A stretch of DNA of 64,000 nucleotides. Source: Sphingomonas kyeonggiensis (GTDB taxonomy: Bacteria; Pseudomonadota; Alphaproteobacteria; Sphingomonadales; Sphingomonadaceae). The translations under genes were made by a program, and so were the position numbers. Location of the stretch: the NCBI RefSeq assembly GCF_014196745.1, contig NZ_JACIEH010000003.1:1240001-1304000 (forward strand). The letters are read 5' to 3'. Positions 22,679 through 31,699 of the stretch are shown piece by piece. Under the pieces are notes generated by a model. That model was not told where the DNA came from and made no database searches. It saw only the letters and a list, made by a program, of their open reading frames with translations. Each line of letters starts with the position of its first letter. The stretch's first letter is position 1.

Positions 22679-23596
22679 TTACGGCGCCAGCACTTCGAGC
22701 GTGGTGACGTAGCTCACGCGGGCGCGAACCGGGCCCATCGGACGACCGCCGGGGCCACCCGGGCCTGCCTGCGGGCCACCGGCAGGCGCGGCGCCCTGGC
22801 CGCCCGGCGCGCCTTGCGGACGCGGTCCGCCGGCACCGGGGCCCTCGGGCCGCTCGCCGCCTTCGTTGACCATCACCCAGTACATGCCGGGCTGGCCCCA
22901 TTTGACCGAGACCTTGCCCTCGGCGTCGGTCTTGAGGACCTGCTCGTGCAGCGCGTCGCGGTAGCGGATGCCGCCCGGGATCACCGTGACGGTGAGGCCG
23001 GCGCCGGGCTTGCCGTTCTTGAGGAACTGGAAGTTGCCGGGCTCATTGGTGACCAGGTCGTTCGGGTGGGTGACCGGCACCAGCTCGATGCCCTTGCCCG
23101 TCGTCTTGAACACGGTGTTGGTCGGCGCGCCCTGGGTGATGAAGATCTCGTTGCGCGAGACATTCTCGGCGGTCTGCACGTCGGTAGCGCCGGCCGGGAT
23201 CGCGGCGGCGAGATTGGCGGTGTTGGTGCCGCGCGGCAGCATCTTGCGCTCGCCGTTCAGCACATAGCTGCCGAACACGCCCTCATTGACCACGGCGACC
23301 TTGTAGGTGCCCTGCTGGGTGAGGTGCAGGTCGAAAGTCGCGCGGAACTTGCCGATATTGTGGTTTTCGACCTGGCCGGCGGTGCCGTCGGGCTGGGTGA
23401 CCACGGGCACTGCGCGCAGCGGCTGGTGATCGAAGAAGAACAGGTCGTTCGACACGGCGGCGTCGACGGTCACCCAATTGTCGGTGCCCGAGACGGTGGT
23501 CGAGCTCGGCAGCATCCACTGGCGGTGGGCGATGGCGGCGGGTGCTGCGATCGCGATGACGGCGGCTGCGGCGACAAGCGGCTTGCGGAAGTTCAT
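22679..23596 (-). CDS. DUF4198 domain-containing periplasmic protein
   Basis: A 305-residue exported protein. Signal peptide MNFRKPLVAAAAVIAIAAPA with a cleavage site near AIAHRQW; the first mature residues HRQWMLP are typical of DUF4198, a family in which this N-terminal histidine may bind metal. Two immunoglobulin-like beta domains follow, and the C-terminal part has a Gly/Pro-rich tract (about 255-290). DUF4198 proteins often accompany metal or siderophore uptake genes. It sits 20 bases after the DUF2271 gene. Inferred role: a periplasmic iron or metal handling partner of the PepSY-DUF2271 system. Confidence 0.9.
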   Translation of the reverse strand: MNFRKPLVAAAAVIAIAAPAAIAHRQWMLPSSTTVSGTDNWVTVDAAVSNDLFFFDHQPLRAVPVVTQPDGTAGQVENHNIGKFRATFDLHLTQQGTYKVAVVNEGVFGSYVLNGERKMLPRGTNTANLAAAIPAGATDVQTAENVSRNEIFITQGAPTNTVFKTTGKGIELVPVTHPNDLVTNEPGNFQFLKNGKPGAGLTVTVIPGGIRYRDALHEQVLKTDAEGKVSVKWGQPGMYWVMVNEGGERPEGPGAGGPRPQGAPGGQGAAPAGGPQAGPGGPGGRPMGPVRARVSYVTTLEVLAP

Positions 23597-23616
23597 TTCT
23601 CTATTCCCCCTTGAGA

Positions 23617-24144
23617 TCAGCGCTTGATCGAGACGGTGACGGCGCCGAGCTCGCTCGCGCCCTTGGCGGTGGCGGTCGTCGCCTTGCTGCCGTTCCAGGT
23701 GAAGGGCACGGTGACGACCTCACGGCCGCCGACTTCGCGTGCGGCCTCGACCATCAGCTTGTAGTTGCCCGGCGCGAGCGCGGGCAGGGCGCCCTTGCCG
23801 GCGACCAGCGCGATCTTGTGCGTGCCCGCCGCCTTGGTGGCGCCGGTGACGCCGTCCGCCGGGAAGCTCATGCCGCGGCCGACGACGCGCCACCACTGGC
23901 GCATGTCGCGCAACCACTTGGTGCCGGCGCCCTCGGCGCTGCGCCCGTCGAAATCATACCAGACCTGGAGGGTGCGGGGGGCGGCGCCTTCCTTCTCCAG
24001 CCACACCGCGACATAGGGCCGGTGATATTCGGCGACCTTCATCTGCGGGATGGTGACCGAGAGGTCGAGCGTCTGCGCGCCGGCGGCGCCGGGCAGGCCC
24101 GCGCCGATCGCCGCGAGCGTGAGGCCGGTGATGCGATACTGCAT
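23617..24144 (-). CDS. DUF2271 protein, probable ApbE flavinylation substrate
   Basis: A 175-residue exported protein: signal peptide to about residue 23 (GAAGAQT). The domain matches DUF2271 (YVAVWLEKEG, LQVWYDFDGR, LRDMRQWWRVVG). Residues 97-103 read DGVTGAT, an exact fit to the ApbE target pattern D-x-x-S/T-G-A-T/S, where FMN would be attached to Thr103. A dedicated ApbE gene lies two genes downstream and a PepSY membrane protein is directly upstream. I infer that the protein is a periplasmic flavin carrier in an electron path from the PepSY protein, most likely for ferric iron reduction. Confidence 0.88.
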   Translation of the reverse strand: MQYRITGLTLAAIGAGLPGAAGAQTLDLSVTIPQMKVAEYHRPYVAVWLEKEGAAPRTLQVWYDFDGRSAEGAGTKWLRDMRQWWRVVGRGMSFPADGVTGATKAAGTHKIALVAGKGALPALAPGNYKLMVEAAREVGGREVVTVPFTWNGSKATTATAKGASELGAVTVSIKR

Positions 24145-24158
24145 GGACTTAGGCTCCC

Positions 24159-24818
24159 CTAGTGGATCAGGAAAATGGCGATGAGCGCCGGGATGACGAG
24201 GCCGGCGACGACGATTGGCCAGGTGCTCTTGCGATGCTTCGAGTGCATCCACAGCAGCACCAGGCCGGTGAGCGTGAAGACGAGGCAGGCGAAGACGAAG
24301 ATGTCGATGAACCACTTCCAGGCGGTGCCCGCGTTGCGGCCTTTGTGGAGGTCGTTGAGATAGGCGATCCAGCCACGCGAGCTGACCTCGCTGGTCACTG
24401 CGCCGGTATCGCGGTCGATCGAGATCCAGGCGTCGCCGCCCGGGCGCGGCTTGGCGAGATAGATCTCGCCGGCGGACCATTCGGCGGTGCCGCTCGCGTC
24501 GATCTTCACCTGGTCCTGCACCCATTTGGCGACATCGGCGGGGATCGGCTTCTTGCTGTCCGGCTGGTCGTCGGCCTTCACCTTGGCGAGCAGCGGTGCA
24601 GGCAGTTGTACGGCGTGCTCGACCGACTTGGGCGTCGCCTCGATCTCGGCGGCATGGTTGAGCGTGAAGCCGGTGATCGCGAACAGCAGCAGGCCGATCA
24701 GGCTGATCGCCGAGCTCATCCAGTGCCAAGTGTGCAGCTGCTTCAGCCAGAAGCTCTTGCGGGCGCGCTTGGCTTTGGCCTTGGCCAGTTCTTCTGCCTG
24801 GGCGGTGGGAGCATGCAT
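24159..24818 (-). CDS. PepSY-associated transmembrane protein
   Basis: A 219-residue inner-membrane protein. After a basic N-terminus, transmembrane helices lie at about residues 32-54 (SSAISLIGLLLFAITGFTLN) and near the C-terminus at about 166-190 and 199-218, with a periplasmic PepSY-like domain between. Histidines in the first and third helices (QLHTWHW, WMHSKH) could hold haem, as in ferric-siderophore reductase-type PepSY proteins. It is the first gene of the PepSY-DUF2271-DUF4198-apbE operon. The ATG is chosen by homology length. A GCGAACGATTCGC site about 40-60 bases upstream suggests iron control. Confidence 0.88.
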   Translation of the reverse strand: MHAPTAQAEELAKAKAKRARKSFWLKQLHTWHWMSSAISLIGLLLFAITGFTLNHAAEIEATPKSVEHAVQLPAPLLAKVKADDQPDSKKPIPADVAKWVQDQVKIDASGTAEWSAGEIYLAKPRPGGDAWISIDRDTGAVTSEVSSRGWIAYLNDLHKGRNAGTAWKWFIDIFVFACLVFTLTGLVLLWMHSKHRKSTWPIVVAGLVIPALIAIFLIH

Positions 24819-24856
24819 TTTGTGGGTGGTTCCGAACGATTCGATGTCGGTCCGAT

Positions 24857-24881
24857 AACGCGAACGATTCGCAATTGCAAA
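24857..24881. promoter_or_regulatory. candidate Fur/iron-responsive operator upstream of the PepSY operon
   Basis: GCGAACGATTCGC (24860-24872) is a perfect palindrome (GCGAA, CGA, TTCGC), flanked by AT-rich TTGCAATTG-type sequence on the minus strand. It resembles the site upstream of the TonB receptor at 17038-17052. The position 40 bases before the PepSY start fits a repressor site. Iron control is inferred. Confidence 0.5.
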
Positions 24882-25095
24882 CCTGATGCGGGTGTCGGGA
24901 CGATCGATCCCGCGCCGTTCGGATGCTTCGCGTAGAGAAAAAAGATGGGTTGGAGTCCCGCACCGTACTGGCATGGAATCCAACGCGTTTCTCGCTAATG
25001 CAGCAAAGATGTGCCGCAGTGCAGCGACGAATGTTTCTTGCCGTGTTCCAAGAAATTACGCAGCATCCTTCCAGATAAAGACTTGGGAGGACTGG

Positions 25096-25215
25096 ATGTC
25101 GGCACTGTATCTTGGTCTTGCGGTGGTTTGCGTGGTCGGGGTTTCGGCCTGTCTGGGCGGCATGTACCTCATTCTGCGGAGCACCCCGGCGGTGCGGCGA
25201 CCCGACGAAGCCTAG
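25096..25215 (+). CDS. 39-residue single-pass membrane protein
   Basis: A short gene with an excellent GGGAGG ribosome binding site six bases before the ATG. The product is one hydrophobic helix (MSALYLGLAVVCVVGVSACL, continuing to residue 27) followed by a short polar tail RSTPAVRRPDEA. The codons have the GC-rich third positions of the genome. It is followed 15 bases later by a strong terminator. Its function is unknown; it could be a small membrane regulator. It is divergent from the PepSY gene with about 280 bases between. Confidence 0.7.
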   Translation: MSALYLGLAVVCVVGVSACLGGMYLILRSTPAVRRPDEA

Positions 25216-25230
25216 TTGAGGGGGCATGAA

Positions 25231-25265
25231 AAACCCGGCCGGTCCACTTGGACCGGCCGGGTTTT
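25231..25265. terminator. bidirectional intrinsic terminator
   Basis: A 13- to 15-bp stem, AACCCGGCCGGTCC (25232-25245) pairing with GGACCGGCCGGGTT (25250-25263), has a loop of four bases and is flanked by A-rich sequence on the left and T-rich on the right. It can therefore stop transcription from both the small membrane-protein gene and the glutamate dehydrogenase gene. Confidence 0.9.
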
Positions 25266-25284
25266 TCTTTGCCTGTAGCTGGGC

Positions 25285-28200
25285 TTAGCGGCCGAGCAGC
25301 ACGCGGGCCTGGCCGGCGATCTGCGCGAGCATCGCCGCATTGGGCACCGCCGACTGACGCGCACGGCGGACCAGCGCGGCGAACTGCTCGACCCTGCCGG
25401 CATTGGCGGCGAGCCAGGCATCGACCGCTTCCTGCGGCACGCCCTTCTGGCCGCGGCTCAGGAAGTCGAGCCGGATCTGCTGGAAGTCGCGGGCGAGGCC
25501 GGCGATCAGCAGGCGCTCCCACACATCGCCGGTGGTGATGCGCGCGGCGGTCGACTGGGCCCAGTCTAGCCCGAGCGCCTGGCCGAGCGAGGTGAAGGCG
25601 CGGGTGAGCGGGGTGACCTCGACCCCGAGGCGGACGCCGAGATCGGCCAGGCCGACCGCGCCGTCCAGCTCGAACAGCTTGACCACCTTGGCGACCAGCT
25701 CGCTCGGCGCGCCGGCGGCCTCGAGCCGCGACGAGATGCGGTTCGACTGGGCCTTGACCTCGTCGAGCAGCAGGCCCTTGGCGGCCTTGTCGAGCGCGTC
25801 GATGCCGGGCTTGAGGCGGGCGATCACCTCGGCCGGGCTGGCACCCGGCGGGGTGACGCGGAGCAGGTCGGCGACCTGGCCGCGTACCGCCACCGCCATC
25901 TCGTCGAGCAGCGCGATGCGGGCGCCTTCGGAGATCGCCGCGGTCTCGACCGCTTCCCACAGCGCGGGCAGGCAGAACAGCCGCTCGGCGACGACGAACA
26001 TCGCCGCGATATCGGCCATCGCCGCGCCTTCCTCCTCGGCGAGCTCGAAGGGATGCAGCACGCCGAGGCGGTTCACCACACGATTGGCGAGCTTGGTGGC
26101 GACGATCTCGCCGCGCAGGCGATGCTCCTCGATGGCCTTGCCGAAGCGCTTCTGCATCGCCTGGGGGAAGGCGCCGAGCAGGTCGCTCTCCAGCGCCGGA
26201 TCCTGGCCGATCGCCGTGCGCTCGATCGCGTCCTGCAGGGCGAGCTTGGTCGAGGCGAGCAGCACGGCGAGCTCGGGGCGGGTCAGGCCGCGCTTGTCCT
26301 GGGCGCGGCGGAGCAGTTCCTCGTTGCCGGCCAACCCCTCGACCGCGCGGTCGAGACGGCCCGAGCCCTCGAGGATCTCGATGACGCGGACATAGGAAGG
26401 CAGCGCGACATAGCCGTCATTCTCCATGAAGGAGAGCGCGAGCGTCTGCAGGCGGTTGTCCTCGAGCACCAGGTGCGCGACGTCGTCGGTCATCGAGACG
26501 AGGAGCTGGTTGCGGTCCTCGAACTCCAGCCGGCCCTCGATCATCTCGCGGTTGAGCGCGATCTTGATGTTGACCTCGTTGTCCGAGCAATCGACGCCGG
26601 CCGAATTGTCGATGAAGTCGGTGTTGATGCGGCCGCCGAGCGAGGCGAAGGCGATGCGCGCGGCCTGGGTGACGCCCAGATTGGCGCCTTCGCCCACCGC
26701 CTTGCAGCGCAGCTGCTCGGCGTTGACGCGCAGCCGGTCGTTCGCCGGATCGCCGACATCGCCGTGGCTCTCGCTCGCCGCCTTGATGTAGGTGCCGATG
26801 CCGCCGAACCAGAGCAGCCCGACCTGGGCCTTGAGGATCGCCGAGATCAGCGAGATCGGGTCGATCTCGGCGACATCGAGGCCGAGCAGCTTCTGGATCT
26901 CGGGGCTGAGCGGGATCGACTTCTCGGTGCGCGGGAAGACGCCGCCGCCCTTGGAGATCAGCGCCGGGTTATAGTCCGCCCAGCTCGAGCGCGGCAGCGC
27001 GAACATCCGGTCGCGCTCCTTCCACGATGCCGCCGGGTCGGGATCGGGATCGAGGAAGATGTGGCGGTGGTCGAAGGCTGCGACCAGCTTGATCGACTTG
27101 CTGAGCAGCATGCCGTTGCCGAACACGTCGCCCGACATGTCGCCGCAGCCCGCCACGGTGACGGGCTCGGACTGGATGTCGGTGCCCATCTCGAGGAAGT
27201 GGCGGCGGACCGAGACCCAGGCGCCCTTGGCGGTGATGCCCATCGCCTTGTGGTCATAGCCGACCGAGCCGCCCGAGGCGAAGGCGTCGCCCAGCCAGAA
27301 GTTGCGCTCGATGGCAATGGCATTGGCGACGTCGGAGAAGGTCGCGGTGCCCTTGTCGGCGGCGACGACGAAATAGGGATCGTCCCCGTCGAGGATGCGC
27401 ACGCTGTCGGGATGGACGACTTCGCCGCTGACGATGTTGTCGGTGATCGACAGCAGGGTGCGGATGAAGATGCGGTAGCTCTCGGTGCCCTCGGCGAACC
27501 AGGCGTCACGGTCGACGGCGGGGGAGGGGAGGTGCTTCGGATAGAAGCCGCCCTTGGCGCCGGTCGGCACGATCACTGCGTTCTTCACGCGCTGCGCCTT
27601 CATCAGGCCGAGGATTTCGGTGCGGAAGTCGTCGCGGCGATCGGACCAGCGCAGGCCGCCGCGGGCGACCGGGCCGGCGCGCAGGTGGATGCCCTCGACG
27701 CGCGGGCTGTAGACCCAGATCTCGCGCCAGGGGAGCGGCTGGGGCAGGCCCGGCACCTTGGCCGAGTCGAGCTTGAAGGCCAGCGCTTCCTTCGCCGCGG
27801 GGGCATAGGCGTTGGTGCGCAGCGTCGCGAGGACGACGCCGCGGATCGTGCGCAGGATGCGGTCGTCGTCGATCGCCTGGACCTGGGCGAGACCAGCCTC
27901 GATCGCGGCGCTGGCCGCCTCGATCGCGGCATCGTCGCCGGCGCGCGCCGGATTGTGCGCGGCGTCGAAGCGCTCGATCAGTGCATTGGCGACCTTGGGC
28001 GCGCGGCGCAGGGCATCGACCACCGTCGCCATGCCGAAGTTCATGCCGGTCTGGCGCAGATAGCGGAACCAGGCGCGGAACAGGATCACCGAGGCGGGCT
28101 TCATGCCGCTCTCGACGATCAGCCGGTTGAAGCTGTCATTCTCGGCATTGCCCTCGAGCACCGCGGCGAGCGCTTCCTCGATCACCGAGATGTCACCGGC

Positions 28201-29883
28201 CAGGCCGGTCGCCGCCACCGCGAAATCATGGACGAAGGCGCCGCCGCTGAGTGCGGTCGGCACTTCCTCGATCACGCGGAAGCCGAAATTCTCGAACGCC
28301 GGCACCGCGTCGGACAGCGCCAGTGCGCCGTCCTGGGCGTAGAGCTTCACGCGGTATTCGCCGGGCTTGCCGTCGATCGGGGTGATCCGCGCCGAGCGGT
28401 CGCCCGGCCCCTCGAGCTTGGCGAAGCACAGGATGTCGCGCGCCGCCTCTTCGGGCGTGCTGGTGGTGCGATAGGCAGGTGGGAAGGCGTTGGCGTAGCG
28501 CAGCGTCAGGCGCGTGGCGCCGGTGGCGCCGGCATCCTCCATCAGCGCGGCTTCGACCGCGGGCGCCCAGCCGCGCATCATCCGCTCGAGCTGGCGGTCG
28601 AGCGCATCCGCATCGGGCATGGTGCCGCCCTGGCGCAGATCGAGCGTGTAGCGCAGCAGCGCGACTTCGCCGTCTTCGAGTGCGATCGACCAGTTGATGA
28701 TCTTGGCGCTGGCCGCATCGGCGAGCATGTCGCCCACCGCCTCGCGGCGCGTGGTGGTGACTTCGTCGCGCGGCAGCCAGACAAAGGCGAACAGATGGCG
28801 GCCGAGCAGGCTCTTGACCAATGCCAGCTTGGAGCGCGGCCGGTCGGCGACCGACATCGAGGTGAGCACCAGATGCTCGAGCGAATCGGCGTCGAACGCG
28901 GTGGTCAGGTCGTGCGGCAGCGCGGTCAGCGCATGCGCCATCGCCTTGCCGGTATGGCCCTTGGGATCGAAGCCGAACTTGCGCTCAAGCCCTTCGAGGC
29001 GGGCACGGAGCACCGGCACCTCATCGGGATCGGCGAACAGCGAGGCGCTGGTCCACAGGCCGGCATGGATCGACAGGCCGGTCACGTCGCTGCCGGTGGT
29101 GATCGGTACCGCGACGATGTCGAGCGGCACGCGGCGATGCACCGGCGAGATCGAATTGGACTTGAGCAGCAGCGGCGCTTCGCCGCCCTTCTTGAAATAG
29201 TCCACCGCGGCGTTGCGCGAGGCCTCGGCGAGGATTGGGGTGTCCAGCTCGTGCCGGGCGAGGCCGAGCTGATCGGACACGTCGCCATTGGTGCGCCAGG
29301 TCTCGTGGCCCAGCAGCGTCATCGCGCCTTCCTGGAACCAGCGCAGCAGCTTCACGCCTTCGCGCGAGCCGATCGTCGCGGCGTCCGCGCCCATCGCGCC
29401 CTGCAGCGCGCGCCAGTCGTGCACGGCGTCGCGGACCTGGGCGAGCGTGCGCTCGAGCTCGACGACCAGGCTGCGGCGCGCGCGCGCATCTGCGCGGTCC
29501 ATCTCGATGTAGATCATCGATTCGCGCTTGCCGGCGCCGATCGATTCAAGCTTGCCCGATGCCCCGCGCTCGACGGCGATGACGGGGTGGATGATGCGGT
29601 GAACTGCGACGCCGTAGGTTGCGATCGCGCCGGAGATCGAATCGACGAGGAAGGGCATGTCGTCGTTGACGACGGCAAGCCGCATCCGGCGGCTCTCCTC
29701 GCCCTGGAAGGTCTCCAGTATGACCTTCGCGGTATCCGGCGGGCGGACGGCGGCGGCTTCCGCGACGAAATTCGCCGCCTCCGCGCGCTCGGCCTCGCCG
29801 AAATCTTCCAACTCTCCCGGCAGCGCTCCCTCGAGCAACCGCGCTTCGAACGCCTGCGTCAGCGACGTCATCATGCTTTTCAT
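25285..29883 (-). CDS. NAD-specific glutamate dehydrogenase, large (180-kDa) type
   Basis: A 1532-residue enzyme that deaminates glutamate to 2-oxoglutarate with NAD in the cytoplasm. The long N-terminal region (about 1-700) holds the regulatory ACT-like segments seen in this class. The catalytic core begins near residue 720 with SPRVEGIHLRAGPVARGGLR and contains VPTGAKGGFYPKHLP with the catalytic lysine, then the NAD-binding CGDMSGDVFGNGMLLS. A helical C-terminal region completes it. Length agrees with the 180-kDa family. It is preceded by the PAS-protein gene on the same strand with a 151-base gap, and ends at the bidirectional terminator. Confidence 0.95.
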   Translation of the reverse strand: MKSMMTSLTQAFEARLLEGALPGELEDFGEAERAEAANFVAEAAAVRPPDTAKVILETFQGEESRRMRLAVVNDDMPFLVDSISGAIATYGVAVHRIIHPVIAVERGASGKLESIGAGKRESMIYIEMDRADARARRSLVVELERTLAQVRDAVHDWRALQGAMGADAATIGSREGVKLLRWFQEGAMTLLGHETWRTNGDVSDQLGLARHELDTPILAEASRNAAVDYFKKGGEAPLLLKSNSISPVHRRVPLDIVAVPITTGSDVTGLSIHAGLWTSASLFADPDEVPVLRARLEGLERKFGFDPKGHTGKAMAHALTALPHDLTTAFDADSLEHLVLTSMSVADRPRSKLALVKSLLGRHLFAFVWLPRDEVTTTRREAVGDMLADAASAKIINWSIALEDGEVALLRYTLDLRQGGTMPDADALDRQLERMMRGWAPAVEAALMEDAGATGATRLTLRYANAFPPAYRTTSTPEEAARDILCFAKLEGPGDRSARITPIDGKPGEYRVKLYAQDGALALSDAVPAFENFGFRVIEEVPTALSGGAFVHDFAVAATGLAGDISVIEEALAAVLEGNAENDSFNRLIVESGMKPASVILFRAWFRYLRQTGMNFGMATVVDALRRAPKVANALIERFDAAHNPARAGDDAAIEAASAAIEAGLAQVQAIDDDRILRTIRGVVLATLRTNAYAPAAKEALAFKLDSAKVPGLPQPLPWREIWVYSPRVEGIHLRAGPVARGGLRWSDRRDDFRTEILGLMKAQRVKNAVIVPTGAKGGFYPKHLPSPAVDRDAWFAEGTESYRIFIRTLLSITDNIVSGEVVHPDSVRILDGDDPYFVVAADKGTATFSDVANAIAIERNFWLGDAFASGGSVGYDHKAMGITAKGAWVSVRRHFLEMGTDIQSEPVTVAGCGDMSGDVFGNGMLLSKSIKLVAAFDHRHIFLDPDPDPAASWKERDRMFALPRSSWADYNPALISKGGGVFPRTEKSIPLSPEIQKLLGLDVAEIDPISLISAILKAQVGLLWFGGIGTYIKAASESHGDVGDPANDRLRVNAEQLRCKAVGEGANLGVTQAARIAFASLGGRINTDFIDNSAGVDCSDNEVNIKIALNREMIEGRLEFEDRNQLLVSMTDDVAHLVLEDNRLQTLALSFMENDGYVALPSYVRVIEILEGSGRLDRAVEGLAGNEELLRRAQDKRGLTRPELAVLLASTKLALQDAIERTAIGQDPALESDLLGAFPQAMQKRFGKAIEEHRLRGEIVATKLANRVVNRLGVLHPFELAEEEGAAMADIAAMFVVAERLFCLPALWEAVETAAISEGARIALLDEMAVAVRGQVADLLRVTPPGASPAEVIARLKPGIDALDKAAKGLLLDEVKAQSNRISSRLEAAGAPSELVAKVVKLFELDGAVGLADLGVRLGVEVTPLTRAFTSLGQALGLDWAQSTAARITTGDVWERLLIAGLARDFQQIRLDFLSRGQKGVPQEAVDAWLAANAGRVEQFAALVRRARQSAVPNAAMLAQIAGQARVLLGR

Positions 29884-30034
29884 GAGAGTGAGGCCTACGC
29901 CTCTGCGGTGACCGGCTCAAGACTCTCACGCAAGAAAATTACAAATTTGCGGAGAATGGCCGGAAGGCGCACGAAAGTGACATTCATGCGCCCCAAAGCT
30001 CGGAGTATTTGGGTTGTCGCCGGAGCGGGGCGGG

Positions 30035-31315
30035 TCAGGCCGCAGCCTTGCGGACCGCGCGCTCGGTGAGCGGGCTGTCCTCGACCCGGGCGACGATATC
30101 GAGACCCTTCTTGCTCGCACGGGCGAGCAGAACGACGAACTCGCTGTCCGCGGGCATGTCGACCGTGATGTCGACATGGGCGAGCGGCGGACGGCTGCGC
30201 AGCTCGGCGGCGATCTGGGCGAAGGTGTCGGGCTTGGGCGCCGGGCGGCGGAAGTCGCGCTCGGCCTTCACCACGCCCTTGATGCCGCCTTCAGCCGAAT
30301 CGAGGAACGCATCGAGCCCGCCCTGCGGCACCTCGGCGCGCTTGGCGTGGCTGAGCACCGCGGCGAACTCGGTGACGCGGGTCTTGTCGTAATCGGCGCC
30401 GAAGACGAGCTTCACCGCCGGCGTCATCGGTGCGCGTGCCTGGACGGTTAGCCCCGCATCGGCGAGCAGTTCGGCATAGGTCTCGCCATCCTCGTCGGCG
30501 GCGAGGGCGAAATCATAGGCGCGGGCGAGCGCGCGGTAGAGCGCCGAGCGGCTGCGCGTGTCCGAGGCGCGGGCGGCGGCGGCCGATTCGCGGGCGAGCA
30601 GCAGCTTGTCGGCCAGGCTGGCATCGGCGGGGACGGGCGATTCGGTGACCGGCGCTTCCTCCGCCGGGGCGGTGGGTGCGAAGCCGGCGCTCGGGCCATC
30701 GGCCCAGACGGGCGTGGCGACCAGGCTGCGCGGTGCGGTGCGGCGGGCTTCCTCGACCTCCGCTTCCAGCTTTGCCTGGGTCTCGGCGTCGACCAGCTCC
30801 TTCCAGTTGATCACGCCATAGATGAAGTCGATCGTGTCCTCGTCGGAGGAGAAGGGCATCAGAATGCCGCGATAGAGCGTGTTGTGCCCGCGCGTGCCGA
30901 CGAACTCGGCCTCGAAGCCGATCGGGGCGCGGTTCGCGATGATCTGGAGATAATGGTCGGTCAGGCGCGAGAGCAGCGAGCGGCTGGGCACCTGGGCGAC
31001 ATGGGTGATCGACGTGTCGAGCCCGGTCTCCTCGCGCAGCGCACGGCCGAGGAAGCGAATCGCGGGATCGTCGACGCCCTTCGAGAAATCGAGCAGCACG
31101 CTGTGCGCGCCGAAATCCATGATGTTGTCGGGATCGAGATCCTCGATCGACGGATAGGCGCGGCCGTGGAGCAGCGAGACCCAGTGGTTGTAGGCGCGCA
31201 CATGCATGCGGCGCTCATCGCCGCCGATCTCCAGCGGGCGATCGTTGACGGCGTCGTCCGCCCCGACCTCCGGATTCGAGTCGAGCGGGTGGTTGCTACC
31301 GCGCGCCATGTCCAT
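30035..31315 (-). CDS. PAS domain-containing protein (PAS_5 type)
   Basis: A 426-residue cytoplasmic protein. Residues about 36-175 match the PAS_5 family found in alphaproteobacteria: AYNHWVSLLHGRAYPSIEDL, DFGAHSVLLDFSKG, and later RGILMPFSSDEDTIDFIYG. The rest is an Ala/Glu-rich linker and a C-terminal region without recognised domain. No kinase, HTH or cyclase output is present. It lies directly upstream of the glutamate dehydrogenase gene, so a role in carbon/nitrogen or cell-cycle signalling is imaginable but unproven. Two adjacent start ATGs (residues 1 and 3) are possible. Confidence 0.85.
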   Translation of the reverse strand: MDMARGSNHPLDSNPEVGADDAVNDRPLEIGGDERRMHVRAYNHWVSLLHGRAYPSIEDLDPDNIMDFGAHSVLLDFSKGVDDPAIRFLGRALREETGLDTSITHVAQVPSRSLLSRLTDHYLQIIANRAPIGFEAEFVGTRGHNTLYRGILMPFSSDEDTIDFIYGVINWKELVDAETQAKLEAEVEEARRTAPRSLVATPVWADGPSAGFAPTAPAEEAPVTESPVPADASLADKLLLARESAAAARASDTRSRSALYRALARAYDFALAADEDGETYAELLADAGLTVQARAPMTPAVKLVFGADYDKTRVTEFAAVLSHAKRAEVPQGGLDAFLDSAEGGIKGVVKAERDFRRPAPKPDTFAQIAAELRSRPPLAHVDITVDMPADSEFVVLLARASKKGLDIVARVEDSPLTERAVRKAAA

Positions 31316-31509
31316 GCCAGATGCTCCACTCGGGGCGAACGCGCCCCCTTATTTGTAGAACGGCTTGTGCACGCCCTGTGGTAAACGACGCGTAAAGGCG
31401 GTGGTTTTACGGAGTTATTGCCGGCAAGGCTTTCGCAACGCTTGTCAGCTACAAAACATGCTGGTAAGCGCGCCGCTCCTTCGGGGGTGGAAGCACTTCC
31501 GTTCGGTTG

Positions 31510-31585
31510 GCCGCCTTAGCTCAGCTGGTAGAGCATCGCATTCGTAATGCGGGGGTCACAGGTTCGAGTCCTGTAGGCGGCACCA
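31510..31585 (+). tRNA. tRNA-Thr (anticodon CGT)
   Basis: A 76-nt cloverleaf with acceptor arms GCCGCCT and AGGCGGC, D-arm TAGCTCAGCTGGTAGAGCA, anticodon CGT at 31543-31545, T-arm GGTTCGAGTCC and an encoded CCA tail at 31583-31585. It reads the ACG codon, which is common in this GC-rich genome. Confidence 0.97.
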
Positions 31586-31699
31586 TCCATTTTACAGCGT
31601 TGAAACTAGGACAAGCGTGCGTTGCCTTGCGGACGTGTCTGCGCGTCGCGCGGGGACGCATCCGCGGCCCTGCAGAGGCAGCCGATCCTGCAGTTTGAA

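Noticed and set aside
22581..22901. N-terminal extension of ApbE through the palindrome
   Set aside because: The extra residues are the typical HPGESRDL...RDPGFRRDD translation of a REP-like palindrome, not a protein domain.
26053..30069. A 1338-codon plus-strand frame opposite glutamate dehydrogenase
   Set aside because: Same antisense artefact; no start signal and no recognisable domain.
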